Source of the DNA: Alcaligenes aquatilis
Lineage (GTDB): Bacteria > Pseudomonadota > Gammaproteobacteria > Burkholderiales > Burkholderiaceae_B
DNA length: 64,000 nucleotides
NCBI RefSeq assembly: GCF_003076515.1
Contig: NZ_CP022390.1
Span: forward strand, 806,001 to 870,000
Direction: 5' to 3'
Position 1 is the first letter of the stretch. The number at the start of each line of letters is the position of its first letter. A program made the position numbers and the translations under genes. Shown piece by piece: positions 15,841 through 25,007 of the stretch. The notes beneath the pieces were generated by a model. It made no database searches, was not told the DNA's origin, and saw only the letters and a program-made list of their open reading frames with translations.

Positions 15841-17511
15841 ATGCTGACTGATCCTTCCCACAAATACCGTCCCTTTCCCGTCGTCAACTTGCCCGATCGC
15901 CAGTGGCCACAACGTACCCTGAACAAGGCGCCCGTGTGGTTGTCTACCGATTTGCGTGACGGCAACCAGGCCCTGTTCGAGCCCATGAATCGCGACCGCA
16001 AATTGCGCCTGTTTCAGGAGTTGGTCCGCATTGGTTTCAATGAAATCGAAGTGGGTTTTCCGTCTGCTTCGCAAACGGATTTTGATATCGTTCGTCAACT
16101 GATTGACGAGGGCATGATCCCGAATGACGTCACGCCTATGGTGATCACCCAACTGCGTGAAGATCTGATTGAAACCACGGTACGTAGCGTGGCGGGGGCG
16201 CGTCGTGTGATTGTGCATTTCTACAATGCCATCGCACCAGCGTTTCGTGACATTGTCTTTGGTATGGAAGTGCCGCAAATCATAAACATGGTGCGGCAGC
16301 ATGTGGAGCTGTTCAAGCGCCTGACCGCCCAGCACCCGGAAACGGAGTGGGTGTTGCAGTATTCGCCTGAAACCTTTTGCATGGCAGAACTGGACGTGTC
16401 GCTGGCTGTCTGCAACGCGGCCATTGATGCCTGGGACGCGGGGCCAACGCGACCCATGATCATCAATCTGCCCACCACGGTGGAAGTGACGACTGCGAAC
16501 GTTTTTGCCGATCAGATTGAATGGATGGATCGCCATCTGGATAGACGTGAACATATCGTCTTGTCGGTGCATCCGCATAACGACCGTGGCACAGGCGTTG
16601 CTTGCGCCGAACAAGCCATGCTGGCTGGCGCACAGCGTGTTGAGGGCTGCCTGTTTGGCAATGGCGAGCGCAGTGGCAATCTGGATGTGGTGACCTTGGC
16701 ATTGAATCTGTATACCCAAGGCATTTCGCCAAACCTGGATTTCTCCGATATTTCGGCAGTAGCCCGTATTGCGGAAGAGGCGACTTCCTTGCCCATCCAC
16801 CCGCGTCACCCCTATGTGGGTGATCTGGTCTTCACCGCTTTTTCCGGTTCTCATCAGGACGCGATTGCCAAGGGCTTTGCGGTGCAGAAAGAAGATGCCC
16901 CGTGGCGCGTGCCTTATCTGCCGGTCGATCCCAAGGATTTGGGCCGCACCTACGACAGCATCGTGCGTGTTAACAGCCAGTCCGGCAAAGGTGGCATCGC
17001 TTTTCTACTGGAACGCGACTACGGCATTGTGATGCCGCGCCGCATGCAAGTGGAGTTCAGCGCCATTGTTCAGCAGATTGCCGATTCCAGCGAAACGGAG
17101 TTGAACAGCCAGCAGATCTGGGAACTGTTTGAAACCACCTATCTGCAAGCCAATCAGCGCCAAGGCAACATAAGCTACCGTACGCATCGTCTGTTCGATG
17201 AGGCACAAGGGCAGCAGGGTATAGAGCTGCAATGCGTGAATGCCAATGGCCAGACTGAAACCTATACCGGAGCAGGCAATGGCCCGATTGCGGCGACGGT
17301 GGCAGCCTTGAATCTGCCTTTGCGTATTGACAGCTACGAGGAACGCAGCCTGGGCTCTGGCGCAGACGCCTGCGCCATGGCAATTGTGGAAGCGGTCATG
17401 CCGGGTGTGCCTGGATCGAAATTTGGCGTGGGCAAACACGCGAATATCATCACGGCCAGTGTGATGGCGGTCATGAATGCGGCGGCGCGATTTGAGGAGG
17501 TCAAGGCGTAA
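15841..17511 (+). CDS. leuA: 2-isopropylmalate synthase
   Basis: A 556-residue LeuA of the longer (LeuA2/yeast-like) type that condenses acetyl-CoA with 2-oxoisovalerate in leucine synthesis. The catalytic barrel shows TDLRDGNQALFEPM, the metal-binding SVHPHNDRGTG, and the later GNGERSGNLDVVTL. The C-terminal regulatory domain (about 430-556) includes AGNGPIAATVAAL and SGADACAMAIVE for leucine feedback. I chose ATG 15841, matching the usual N-terminus MLTDPSHKYRPF; the frame is open further upstream but overlaps the leader structures. Confidence 0.95.
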   Translation: MLTDPSHKYRPFPVVNLPDRQWPQRTLNKAPVWLSTDLRDGNQALFEPMNRDRKLRLFQELVRIGFNEIEVGFPSASQTDFDIVRQLIDEGMIPNDVTPMVITQLREDLIETTVRSVAGARRVIVHFYNAIAPAFRDIVFGMEVPQIINMVRQHVELFKRLTAQHPETEWVLQYSPETFCMAELDVSLAVCNAAIDAWDAGPTRPMIINLPTTVEVTTANVFADQIEWMDRHLDRREHIVLSVHPHNDRGTGVACAEQAMLAGAQRVEGCLFGNGERSGNLDVVTLALNLYTQGISPNLDFSDISAVARIAEEATSLPIHPRHPYVGDLVFTAFSGSHQDAIAKGFAVQKEDAPWRVPYLPVDPKDLGRTYDSIVRVNSQSGKGGIAFLLERDYGIVMPRRMQVEFSAIVQQIADSSETELNSQQIWELFETTYLQANQRQGNISYRTHRLFDEAQGQQGIELQCVNANGQTETYTGAGNGPIAATVAALNLPLRIDSYEERSLGSGADACAMAIVEAVMPGVPGSKFGVGKHANIITASVMAVMNAAARFEEVKA

Positions 17512-17741
17512 GCAGTCAACGGTGTGCGGTGGTCCGTGCTACTTGATTAATCGACCAATCAGTGCGGGCCACATTCAAGGCCAGGCGCTTAGGCAGGCTG
17601 CTCAGCCTTCTGAGTTATAGCTTTGTCAGCTTGTTGAATCATCACCTGATGAATGCTTGTTGCTGGTTCTAGTTAAGGTGTTAACGATATCGGAGTGGCC
17701 TGAGAAGTGAATCAATCCAGTCTCAACGGGGCAGCCAGGCC

Positions 17742-18614
17742 TTACATCCCTTCCGCCAAGCCCTTGATCGCCTCGATATACCAAGCCTGATCATTCATCC
17801 TGTGAGTCAGAATAATCGGTGAAGTCGCCTGTGGTTCTTCTATCAAACGATAGTGCAGGTCGTTGCGCAGGCGTGCCGAGGTCGGGATCAGGCACAATCC
17901 GGAATCAGCCGCCACCAGGCCCAAGGCGGCTTGAATTTCCCCGGCCTCATAGACTTGCGCCGGGCGCACGCTGTGATCATGCAGCAGGTGCAGAACGTGG
18001 TCTGCAAAGCTGGGTCGGGGCTCTTTCGGGTAAACAATCAGCTTTTGGCCTTGCACTTTTTTCAGGCTCAAAGGCGTGTCCGAATCGGCCAGATCCGAGC
18101 TGGGTGGAATGGCCAGGGCCAGTTGCTCTTCCCGTAATACGGTTCTTTGCACCGACGCATCATTTAACCGTATTCGCCCAAAGCCCACATCAATCCGTCC
18201 CGACTTCAAAGCCTCCAACTGCTGCATGGAGGTCAGCTCCACCGTTTGCAAGTCCACTTCCGGATATTGGTGGCGTAGCTTGCGCATCAAGGCGGGCAAA
18301 CCACCATACAGGGTAGAAGCCACAAAGCCTATCGACAGGGTTTGTCGTTGATGCAGCCCGATCTGCCGTGTCGTATGCACCAACTGATCCACCCGGCTCA
18401 GTATCTGCAAGGCCTGTTCATAAAATACCCGTCCGGCTTCGGTCAGCCGCAAGGGCCGGTTATTGCGCAGCAGCAGTGTGACGCCCAGCTCTTCTTCCAG
18501 CAATTGGATTTGTCGGCTCAGTGGGGGCTGGGCCATATGCAGGCGCTCGGACGCCCGGGTGAAGTTGCGGGTTTCGGCAACGGCCACAAAATATTTGAGC
18601 TGGCGTAGATCCAT
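17742..18614 (-). CDS. catR: LysR-type regulator of the catechol genes (CatR/CatM-like)
   Basis: A 290-residue LysR protein: N-terminal HTH (MDLRQLKYFVAVAETRNFTRASERLHMAQPPLSRQI in outline) and a substrate-binding domain with GFVASTLYGGLPALMRKLRHQYP. The MDLRQLKYFVAVAE start and PPLSRQIQLLEEELG are typical of CatR/BenM. It is divergent from catB with an ATAC-N7-GTAT operator in between, so it most likely activates catB and downstream genes in response to cis,cis-muconate. Confidence 0.9.
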   Translation of the reverse strand: MDLRQLKYFVAVAETRNFTRASERLHMAQPPLSRQIQLLEEELGVTLLLRNNRPLRLTEAGRVFYEQALQILSRVDQLVHTTRQIGLHQRQTLSIGFVASTLYGGLPALMRKLRHQYPEVDLQTVELTSMQQLEALKSGRIDVGFGRIRLNDASVQRTVLREEQLALAIPPSSDLADSDTPLSLKKVQGQKLIVYPKEPRPSFADHVLHLLHDHSVRPAQVYEAGEIQAALGLVAADSGLCLIPTSARLRNDLHYRLIEEPQATSPIILTHRMNDQAWYIEAIKGLAEGM

Positions 18615-18683
18615 AAGGGAAAACCATACCTAGTCTGAATTGATGGGGTTTAGTTTCTTGATTTTTAATATTTATATCAGAAA

Positions 18684-18702
18684 CTATACCCATAAGGTAT
18701 AG
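18684..18702. promoter_or_regulatory. CatR/BenM-type operator
   Basis: CTATACC (18684-18690) and GGTATAG (18696-18702) are a perfect inverted repeat that contains ATAC-N7-GTAT, the published CatM/BenM recognition pattern. It lies between divergent catR and catB. Confidence 0.8.
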
Positions 18703-18757
18703 AACTAGACCTATTTAGTCTTGGAAATAACGGGCCTGCTTCGTGTTCAATCAAGCC

Positions 18758-19933
18758 ATGGAACACACGCGATCTTCTCAACTATTAGCAACTCCGGCCC
18801 TGATCGAACGGGTGGAGACTTTGCTGCTGGATCTGCCTACGATCCGTCCTCATCAATTGGCGATGACGACCATGCAAGGCCAGACTTTGATGCTGGTGCG
18901 CTTGTACTGCTCGGACGGTACGGTGGGTGTCGGCGAGGGCACGACCATTGGTGGTCTGGCCTACGGCGCCGAGTCGCCCGAAGGCATGAAGCTGGCCATC
19001 GACACCTATTTCACTCCCTTGTTGCTGGGCGCCAATGCCAATGCCGTGCCTGCCATCATGGCCCGCCTGAATACGGCGATTCAGGATAACCGTTTTGCCA
19101 AAAGTGCAGTGGAAACGGCCCTGTTTGATGCCTTGGGCAAGCGTACGGGTCTGCCGGTTTCGCACCTGCTGGGTGGCCGCATGCGCGAGAGCCTGCCCGT
19201 GGCATGGACGCTGGCTTCCGGTAATACCGCCAAGGATATTGATGAAGCCGAGCGCATGTTGGCGCAGGCTCGTCACCGTATTTTTAAACTCAAGATTGGT
19301 CGCCGCCCGGTAAAGGACGATGTGGCTCATGTGGCGGCCATCAAGAAGGCGTTGGGCGACCGTGCCGACGTGCGTGTGGACGTGAACATGGCCTGGAGCC
19401 CCTTGCAGGCTCAGCATGGTTTGGCGGGCTTGGTTGATGCAGGTTGCTCCCTGGTAGAGCAGCCGGTGCGGCGAGCTGATGCGCTGGCCGATCTGAAGGG
19501 GCGCTTCCCGATTGCCTTGATGGCCGATGAATCCCTGACCGGCCCGGCCTCGGCCTTTGCGCTGGCCCGTGACTGTGCCGCTGATGTGTTCGCCATCAAG
19601 ATTGAACAGTCCGGTGGTTTGCGTGCGGGCTTGCAAGTCGCCGCGATTGCCGAAGCGGCTGGTATTGAAGTGTATGGCGGCACCATGCTGGAAGGCGCGA
19701 TCGGTACGATTGCGGCAGCTCATGTGTTTGCCACAGTGAACCAGTTGCAGTGGGGCACTGAGTTGTTCGGGCCTTTGCTCTTGACCGAGGAAATTCTGGC
19801 AGAGCCACTGAATTACAGCAATTTTGAATTACAGATACCTCAAGGGCCGGGTTTGGGTATCGTACTGGACGAGGATCGTGTCCAGTATTTCCGTCGCGAC
19901 AAGACACACATTAGTGTTGGCTCGGCTGCCTAG
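18758..19933 (+). CDS. catB: Muconate cycloisomerase
   Basis: A 391-residue enolase-superfamily enzyme converting cis,cis-muconate to muconolactone. Visible features are the substrate loop VGVGEGTTIGGLAYG, the KxK motif in FKLKIGRRPVKDD, the metal ligands in DVNMAWSP, VEQPVRRADAL and MADESLTGP, and GGTMLEGAIGT. ATG 18758 is preferred over GTG 18743. It is the first gene of the catabolic run and is followed by catA after 68 bases. Confidence 0.95.
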   Translation: MEHTRSSQLLATPALIERVETLLLDLPTIRPHQLAMTTMQGQTLMLVRLYCSDGTVGVGEGTTIGGLAYGAESPEGMKLAIDTYFTPLLLGANANAVPAIMARLNTAIQDNRFAKSAVETALFDALGKRTGLPVSHLLGGRMRESLPVAWTLASGNTAKDIDEAERMLAQARHRIFKLKIGRRPVKDDVAHVAAIKKALGDRADVRVDVNMAWSPLQAQHGLAGLVDAGCSLVEQPVRRADALADLKGRFPIALMADESLTGPASAFALARDCAADVFAIKIEQSGGLRAGLQVAAIAEAAGIEVYGGTMLEGAIGTIAAAHVFATVNQLQWGTELFGPLLLTEEILAEPLNYSNFELQIPQGPGLGIVLDEDRVQYFRRDKTHISVGSAA

Positions 19934-20001
19934 GCGCAATAAGAAGCCAGTCGTAACGGCTTTGCTTGGAACACTTTTTTCAGGATATTAGGAGACACAG
20001 A

Positions 20002-20937
20002 ATGAGCGTAAAAATTTTTGATACCCCCGATGTACAAGACTTCCTGCGTTTGGCCTCTGGCCTGGATCAGCCCGGTGGCAATCCACGCGTCAAGCAGATC
20101 ATGCACCGCATCATCAGCGATCTGTTCAAGACCATTGAAGATTTGGAAATCACCAACGACGAGTACTGGGCAGCCGTGGCTTACCTGAACCGTTTGGGCA
20201 CGGCCAGTGAAGCCGGTTTGCTGTCTCCCGGTCTGGGCTTTGATCGTTTCCTGGACATGCGCATGGACGCCATGGACAAGGAACTGGGTCTGGACAACGG
20301 TACCCCTCGCACTATTGAAGGTCCTTTGTACGTATCGGGCGCGCCTGTGGCCCAAGGTTTTGTTCGCCTGGACGATGGTTCCGATACCGCCGGCGAAACC
20401 CTGATCATGCACGGCGTCGTGGCTGGTGCGGACGGCAAGCCTATCGCGGGTGCCCAGGTTGAAGTTTGGCACGCCAACACCAAAGGCTTTTACTCGCACT
20501 TTGACCCCACTGGCGAGCAACAGCCCTTCAATATGCGTCGCACCATCATTACCGACGAAAATGGTCGCTACAAGTTCCAGAGCATTGTGCCCAAGGGCTA
20601 CGGCTGTCCTCCGGATGGTCCTACCCAAGGCTTGCTGAACGAGCTGGGCCGTCACGGTAACCGTCCTGCGCACATTCATTTCTTTGTGACCGCTCCTGGC
20701 CACCGCAAGCTGACCACGCAGATCAACATCGACGGCGATCCGCTGGTGTACGACGACTTCGCCTACGCCACTCGCGACGGTCTGGTACCACCACTGACCG
20801 AGCACACGGATCCTGCCCGCATCGCTGCCGAAAACCTGGATGGTCCGTTTGCAGAGATCGTGTTTGATATTTCCTTGACCCCCTTGGTCGATGGCAAGGA
20901 CAACCAGATCGTGAATCGTCCACGTCTGGCTGCCTAA
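20002..20937 (+). CDS. catA: Catechol 1,2-dioxygenase
   Basis: A 311-residue intradiol dioxygenase opening catechol to cis,cis-muconate. The non-heme iron ligands are visible as Tyr in TKGFYSHFD, Tyr in PKGYGCPP, and two His in RPAHIHFF. The N-terminal helical linker domain MSVKIFDTPDVQDFLRLASG is typical. AGGAGACACAG precedes ATG 20002; the frame's extra twelve codons upstream are leader. Confidence 0.95.
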   Translation: MSVKIFDTPDVQDFLRLASGLDQPGGNPRVKQIMHRIISDLFKTIEDLEITNDEYWAAVAYLNRLGTASEAGLLSPGLGFDRFLDMRMDAMDKELGLDNGTPRTIEGPLYVSGAPVAQGFVRLDDGSDTAGETLIMHGVVAGADGKPIAGAQVEVWHANTKGFYSHFDPTGEQQPFNMRRTIITDENGRYKFQSIVPKGYGCPPDGPTQGLLNELGRHGNRPAHIHFFVTAPGHRKLTTQINIDGDPLVYDDFAYATRDGLVPPLTEHTDPARIAAENLDGPFAEIVFDISLTPLVDGKDNQIVNRPRLAA

Positions 20938-20947
20938 GTCTTGCTGT

Positions 20948-21000
20948 AGCCCAGCGCCTGTGTTTGCCTCGTCAAACCAGGCCCTGGGCTGACTTGTTTT
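20948..21000 (+). terminator. Possible terminator after catA
   Basis: AGCCCAG and CTGGGCT (20948-20954, 20984-20990) bracket a GCCTG...CAGGC inner pair and are followed by GACTTGTTTTT. It may reduce read-through into catI. Confidence 0.5.
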
Positions 21001-21062
21001 TGCTGTGCCTGACGTAAGGGCTAAGCCCATCCGTAGCGTCAGTGCTTTATACGGAGAACGGA

Positions 21063-21758
21063 GTGATCGATAAACAGGTAAGCAGTGTTGCACAGGCTTT
21101 GCAGGATGTGCAGGACGGCGCCACGATTCTGGTCGGTGGTTTTGGAACGGCTGGCATACCCACGGAGTTGATCGACGGCCTGATCGAGCAAGGCGCTCGT
21201 GACCTGACCATCGTCAACAATAACGCGGGTAATGGCGATGTGGGGCTGGCGGCTTTGCTTAAAACAGGCCGGGTACGCAAGATCATTTGCAGCTTCCCCC
21301 GTCAGGCTGATTCCTGGGTATTTGATGACTTGTATCGCAGCGGCAAGATCGAGCTGGAGTTGGTGCCACAAGGCAATCTGGCCGAACGATTGCGCGCCGC
21401 CGGTGCGGGTATCGGTGGCTTTTTCTGCCCCACAGGCTATGGCACAGAACTGGCCAAGGGCAAGGAAACACGTTTGATCAATGGTCGCTGGCATGTCTAT
21501 GAAGAGCCCATTCATGGCGATGTCGCCCTGATCAAGGCCGAGCGGGGGGACCGTTGGGGGAATTTGACCTACCGCATGGCGGCGCGCAACTTTGGTCCGG
21601 TCATGGCGACCGCGGCTCGCACCACCATTGCCAGTGTGTTTGAGCTGGCAGAACTGGGAGAGCTGGACCCTGAAACCATTGTGACGCCCGGCATTCATGT
21701 GCGCCGCGTCGTGGTGGTGCCGCGCAGCCGCACAGAGGCAGGTGGGTTCAAGGCATGA
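21063..21758 (+). CDS. catI: 3-oxoadipate CoA-transferase, alpha subunit
   Basis: A 231-residue family I CoA-transferase subunit A. The N-terminal glycine loop is ILVGGFGTAGIPTELI; further motifs are NNNAGNGDVGLAALL and GGFFCPTGYGTELAKGKE. It transfers CoA from succinyl-CoA to beta-ketoadipate with the beta subunit encoded next. GTG 21063 follows GGAGAACGGA at seven bases and is preferred over GTG 21042. A separate pca cluster is not visible, so the pcaI name would be equally valid. Confidence 0.93.
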   Translation: MIDKQVSSVAQALQDVQDGATILVGGFGTAGIPTELIDGLIEQGARDLTIVNNNAGNGDVGLAALLKTGRVRKIICSFPRQADSWVFDDLYRSGKIELELVPQGNLAERLRAAGAGIGGFFCPTGYGTELAKGKETRLINGRWHVYEEPIHGDVALIKAERGDRWGNLTYRMAARNFGPVMATAARTTIASVFELAELGELDPETIVTPGIHVRRVVVVPRSRTEAGGFKA

Positions 21759-21784
21759 ACGAACAGAGCATGAAGGGGGACAGC

Positions 21785-22453
21785 ATGACGCTTACTTATC
21801 AGCGCCGCAGTAAAGACGAATTGGCGCAGCGCGTCGCCCAGGACATCCATGACGGCGCCTACGTGAATCTGGGTATTGGCATGCCAACTCTGGTGGCCAA
21901 CCATTTGCCCGCTGGTGTGGAAGTGGTGCTGCACAGCGAGAACGGTATTCTGGGCATGGGCCCGGCTCCGGCAGCCGGGCAGGAAGATTACGATTTGATC
22001 AATGCGGGCAAGCAGGCGGTCACGCTGCTGCCCGGTGGTGCTTTTTTCCATCATGCGGACAGCTTTGGCATGATGCGTGGCGGCCATCTGGATATTTGTG
22101 TGCTGGGCGCTTTTCAGGTGTCGGCAACCGGGGATCTGGCCAACTGGAGCACGGGCGAGCCTGGCGCGATTCCGGCTGTGGGTGGCGCTATGGATTTGGC
22201 GATTGGCGCGAAACAGACCTGGGTCATGATGGATGTACTGACCAAGCAAGGTGTCAGCAAACTGGTTGAACAATGCAGCTACCCCTTGACTGGCTTGGCT
22301 TGCGTCAAACGTGTGTATACCGATTTGGCGACCTTGGCTTGCACGCCAGAGGGTTTGCAACTGATTGATCTGGTGCCCGGTTTGACCCATGAAGCACTGG
22401 AAGAAATGATTGGTTTGCCCATTGCCGTGGCAATGCAAGGAGAGGGCCAATGA
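21785..22453 (+). CDS. catJ: 3-oxoadipate CoA-transferase, beta subunit
   Basis: Subunit B of the family I CoA-transferase, about 222 residues. The catalytic Glu is in HSENGILGMGP, and GGAFFHHADSFGMMRGGH and PAVGGAMDLAIGAKQ are typical. ATG 21785 follows AAGGGGGACAGC and matches the usual N-terminus MTLTYQRRSKDELAQRV; an upstream ATG at 21755 overlaps the catI stop and is possible. It overlaps catD by four bases. Confidence 0.93.
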   Translation: MTLTYQRRSKDELAQRVAQDIHDGAYVNLGIGMPTLVANHLPAGVEVVLHSENGILGMGPAPAAGQEDYDLINAGKQAVTLLPGGAFFHHADSFGMMRGGHLDICVLGAFQVSATGDLANWSTGEPGAIPAVGGAMDLAIGAKQTWVMMDVLTKQGVSKLVEQCSYPLTGLACVKRVYTDLATLACTPEGLQLIDLVPGLTHEALEEMIGLPIAVAMQGEGQ

Positions 22454-23253
22454 CGGTCAGCCCCAGCGCCTTGAATACCGAGCGGGGCATGTTTCGCGTC
22501 AGCGTGCAAGGTGATCCGCTGGCCCCGGCCTTGATTCTGAGCAACTCCTTGGGTACCACCCAAGAAATGTGGGACCCGCAGGTGGCCGGTTTCGCCCAGT
22601 CCTACCGTCTGATTCGTTATGACACTCGCGGTCATGGCGGCAGCCCGGTTACTCCCGGCCCATACCGCTTCAAGGATTTGGGGCGTGATGTGCTGGCGAT
22701 TCTGGACGCGTTGGATATTGAACGCGCTGCGTTTTGCGGCTTGTCCATGGGCGGTCACACTGGCTTGTGGTTGGGGGTGAATGCACCGGAGCGTTTGAAT
22801 GCGCTGATCGTGTGCAATAGCGCGGCCAAAATTGGTACCGCTCAAGCCTGGCAGGAACGTGCCCAAGCGTTGCGTCAAAGTGGTGCCGCCCAGATGCGGG
22901 CCCTGGCGGACTCGGCACCTTCGCGTTGGTTTGGGGAGGCCTTCATTCAGCAATCGCCGGAGTTGGTCAAAGCTATGCAGGATGGTCTGGCCAAGCTGAA
23001 CCCACTGGGTTATGCCGCCTGCTGCGATGCCTTGGCCGAGTCGGATCTGCGAGATCAGATCAGCCGTATTGCGGCACCGACTTTACTGGTCGCCGGCGAG
23101 TGGGATCCCGTCACGACGGTGGCCGATGCCCAGGCCATGCAAGCCAGTATTCCTGGCTCCAAAGTGGCTGTTGTACCGGCCTCGCACCTGTCCAATCTGG
23201 AAGCGCCCGAAGCCTTCGAGCGCGCCGTACTGAATTTTTTAGCCCAGGCCTAA
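22450..23253 (+). CDS. catD: 3-oxoadipate enol-lactonase
   Basis: A 267-residue alpha/beta-hydrolase that hydrolyses beta-ketoadipate enol-lactone. The nucleophile is in FCGLSMGGHTG; the acid is Asp in AGEWDPVTTV, and the base is His in VPASHLSNLE. YDTRGHGGSP is the oxyanion-hole region. The start overlaps catJ by four bases and catC follows after 33 bases. Confidence 0.93.
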   Translation: MTVSPSALNTERGMFRVSVQGDPLAPALILSNSLGTTQEMWDPQVAGFAQSYRLIRYDTRGHGGSPVTPGPYRFKDLGRDVLAILDALDIERAAFCGLSMGGHTGLWLGVNAPERLNALIVCNSAAKIGTAQAWQERAQALRQSGAAQMRALADSAPSRWFGEAFIQQSPELVKAMQDGLAKLNPLGYAACCDALAESDLRDQISRIAAPTLLVAGEWDPVTTVADAQAMQASIPGSKVAVVPASHLSNLEAPEAFERAVLNFLAQA

Positions 23254-23286
23254 GTGCCCGAGCGCTTGTTTTTAGAAAGGAACACC

Positions 23287-23562
23287 ATGCTTTATCTGGT
23301 TCACATGATTGTTGATATCCCTGACTCCCTGCCTGCCGAAGAGGCTGCCCGTATCAAGGCCGAAGAAAAAGCCTACTCGCAGGATCTGCAGCGTTCGGGC
23401 AAGTGGCCGCATATTTGGCGCGTGGTGGGGCAGTACGCCAACTACAGCGTGTTCGATGTCGAGAGCAATGAAGAGCTGCACAATTTGCTTAGCGCTTTGC
23501 CTTTGTTCCCTTATATGCAGATTTCCGTGACTCCCTTGGCGACACACCCGTCGGCTATTTAA
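23287..23562 (+). CDS. catC: Muconolactone delta-isomerase
   Basis: A 91-residue CatC, the usual family size, converting muconolactone to the enol-lactone that CatD uses. MLYLVHMIVDIPDSLP, GKWPHIWRVVGQYANYSVFDV and LPLFPYMQI are family motifs. ATG 23287 follows AAAGGAACACC. Placing catC last, after catIJD, differs from the catBCA order of Pseudomonas. Confidence 0.95.
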   Translation: MLYLVHMIVDIPDSLPAEEAARIKAEEKAYSQDLQRSGKWPHIWRVVGQYANYSVFDVESNEELHNLLSALPLFPYMQISVTPLATHPSAI

Positions 23563-23830
23563 GTTACACAGAAGTAAAAAGGGCCCCCACGCTGCGCCTT
23601 TGGCTTGCTGCTCCACCTCGCGGCCTGCATGCCGCTCGGATTCGCCAGGCACACAGCAGTCCGCAATGGACTACTGTGTGTCCCGGCTCATCCTTGAGGG
23701 GACGCTTTTTACCGGGGGCGCCGAGCCTTGGGGCGGTCCAGCGGTAAAAAAACTCAGGCTGTGATCCCAGCGCAGTCTGAGCACCGAGTACAGTTGAGAG
23801 TTCAAACAACAAGACTGGGGAGACAAATCG
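23563..23830. repeat. Structured intergenic element between catC and benE
   Basis: This 268-base gap holds GGGCCCCCACGCTGCGCC, an imperfect 14-base hairpin around 23650-23682 (CACACAGCAGTCC against GGACTACTGTGTG), and GCTTTTTACCG (23704-23714) facing CGGTAAAAA (23744-23752). The same pattern (GGCCCCCACGCTGCGCC, TTGGGGCGG, CGGTAAAAA) is, from memory, a recurrent intergenic motif in Bordetella, Achromobacter and Alcaligenes. No gene is seen in it. Confidence 0.5.
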
Positions 23831-24994
23831 ATGGGATTGAAAAGTGGATCGGCGTCGGTCTGGGTGGCTGGGTTTTTGTCGGTGTTGATTGCCTATGCCG
23901 GGCCTTTGCTGATCTTTATTCAGGCTGCACAAGTAGGCCAAATTGCCGATGCAGAGCTGATCTCCTGGATCTGGGCGATTTCCATAGGCGCCGGTTTGAG
24001 CGGTTTGCTCCTGAGCGCGTATCTGAAGCTGCCCATTATTACGGCCTGGTCCGCGCCGGGCACGGCCTTGCTGCTGACCCTGTTTCCAGGCATCACCATG
24101 CCTGAAGTGGTGGGGGCGTATCTGAGCGCCGCCTTGATTATCGTCGTCATTGGTCTGACAGGCGGTTTTGAAAAGATTCTTTCCTTCATCCCCAAAGGCA
24201 TTGCTGCGGGCATGATGGCTGGCATTTTGCTTCAGTTCGGTATGGCTGCGTTCAAGTCCAGCAGTGACATGCCCGCCACCGTCCTGCTCATGTTGGCGGT
24301 GTACTTGTTGGGTAAACGTTTCTTGCCGCGCTACGCGATTGTGCTGGTGGCCTTGTCCGGATTTGTGATGGCCATGCTCACCGGCCAAGTGCATATGGAA
24401 GCGTTCAAGCTGGAGCTGGCCCGCCCGGTTTGGGTTAGTCCGGAATTCAATATCGCGACCTTATTGAGCCTGACTTTACCCTTGGTGCTGGTCAGTTTGA
24501 CGGGGCAGTATTTGCCCGGCATGGCGGTCTTGCAGTTGGCGGGCTACCCCACGCCATCGCGTCCTGTGTTGGCAGGCACCGGCTTGGCCTCGATGCTGGT
24601 GGCCTGTTTTGGTGGCATCACCATTGTGCTGTCCTCCATTACCGCCGCTTTGTGTACGGGCAAGGATGCCCATCCCGATCCGGACAAGCGTTATGTGGCC
24701 GGTATGGCCAATGGCGTGTTTTATCTGTTGGGCGGCACTTTTGCCGGCTCGATTGTGTATTTGTTCACCGCTTTGCCCGCCTCCTTGATTGCAGCCTTGG
24801 CGGGCCTGGCCTTGATTGGGGCCATTGTGGCCAATGTGCGGGTGATGGTCAGCGAAAGCGGCTATATCGAGCCGTCTGTCATCACATTTCTAACTACCGC
24901 ATCCGGTATGAGCCTGTTTGGACTGGGCGCCGCATTTTGGGGCGTGGTGTTTGGCCTGGTGGCGTATCGCTTGCTTGGGTCCAGACATAAGTAA
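23831..24994 (+). CDS. benE: Benzoate/H+ symporter
   Basis: A 387-residue BenE transporter with about twelve membrane segments. VLIAYAGPLLIFIQAA and LPIITAWSAPGTALL are signature-like regions, followed by SFIPKGIAAGMMAGILLQFG. GGGGAGACAAATCG precedes the ATG. Benzoate uptake feeds catechol through the ben pathway, but benABCD are not in this window. The two GTPase genes follow after only 13 bases, so they may share transcripts with benE. Confidence 0.92.
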   Translation: MGLKSGSASVWVAGFLSVLIAYAGPLLIFIQAAQVGQIADAELISWIWAISIGAGLSGLLLSAYLKLPIITAWSAPGTALLLTLFPGITMPEVVGAYLSAALIIVVIGLTGGFEKILSFIPKGIAAGMMAGILLQFGMAAFKSSSDMPATVLLMLAVYLLGKRFLPRYAIVLVALSGFVMAMLTGQVHMEAFKLELARPVWVSPEFNIATLLSLTLPLVLVSLTGQYLPGMAVLQLAGYPTPSRPVLAGTGLASMLVACFGGITIVLSSITAALCTGKDAHPDPDKRYVAGMANGVFYLLGGTFAGSIVYLFTALPASLIAALAGLALIGAIVANVRVMVSESGYIEPSVITFLTTASGMSLFGLGAAFWGVVFGLVAYRLLGSRHK

Positions 24995-25007
24995 AAAAGG
25001 AAGAGAC

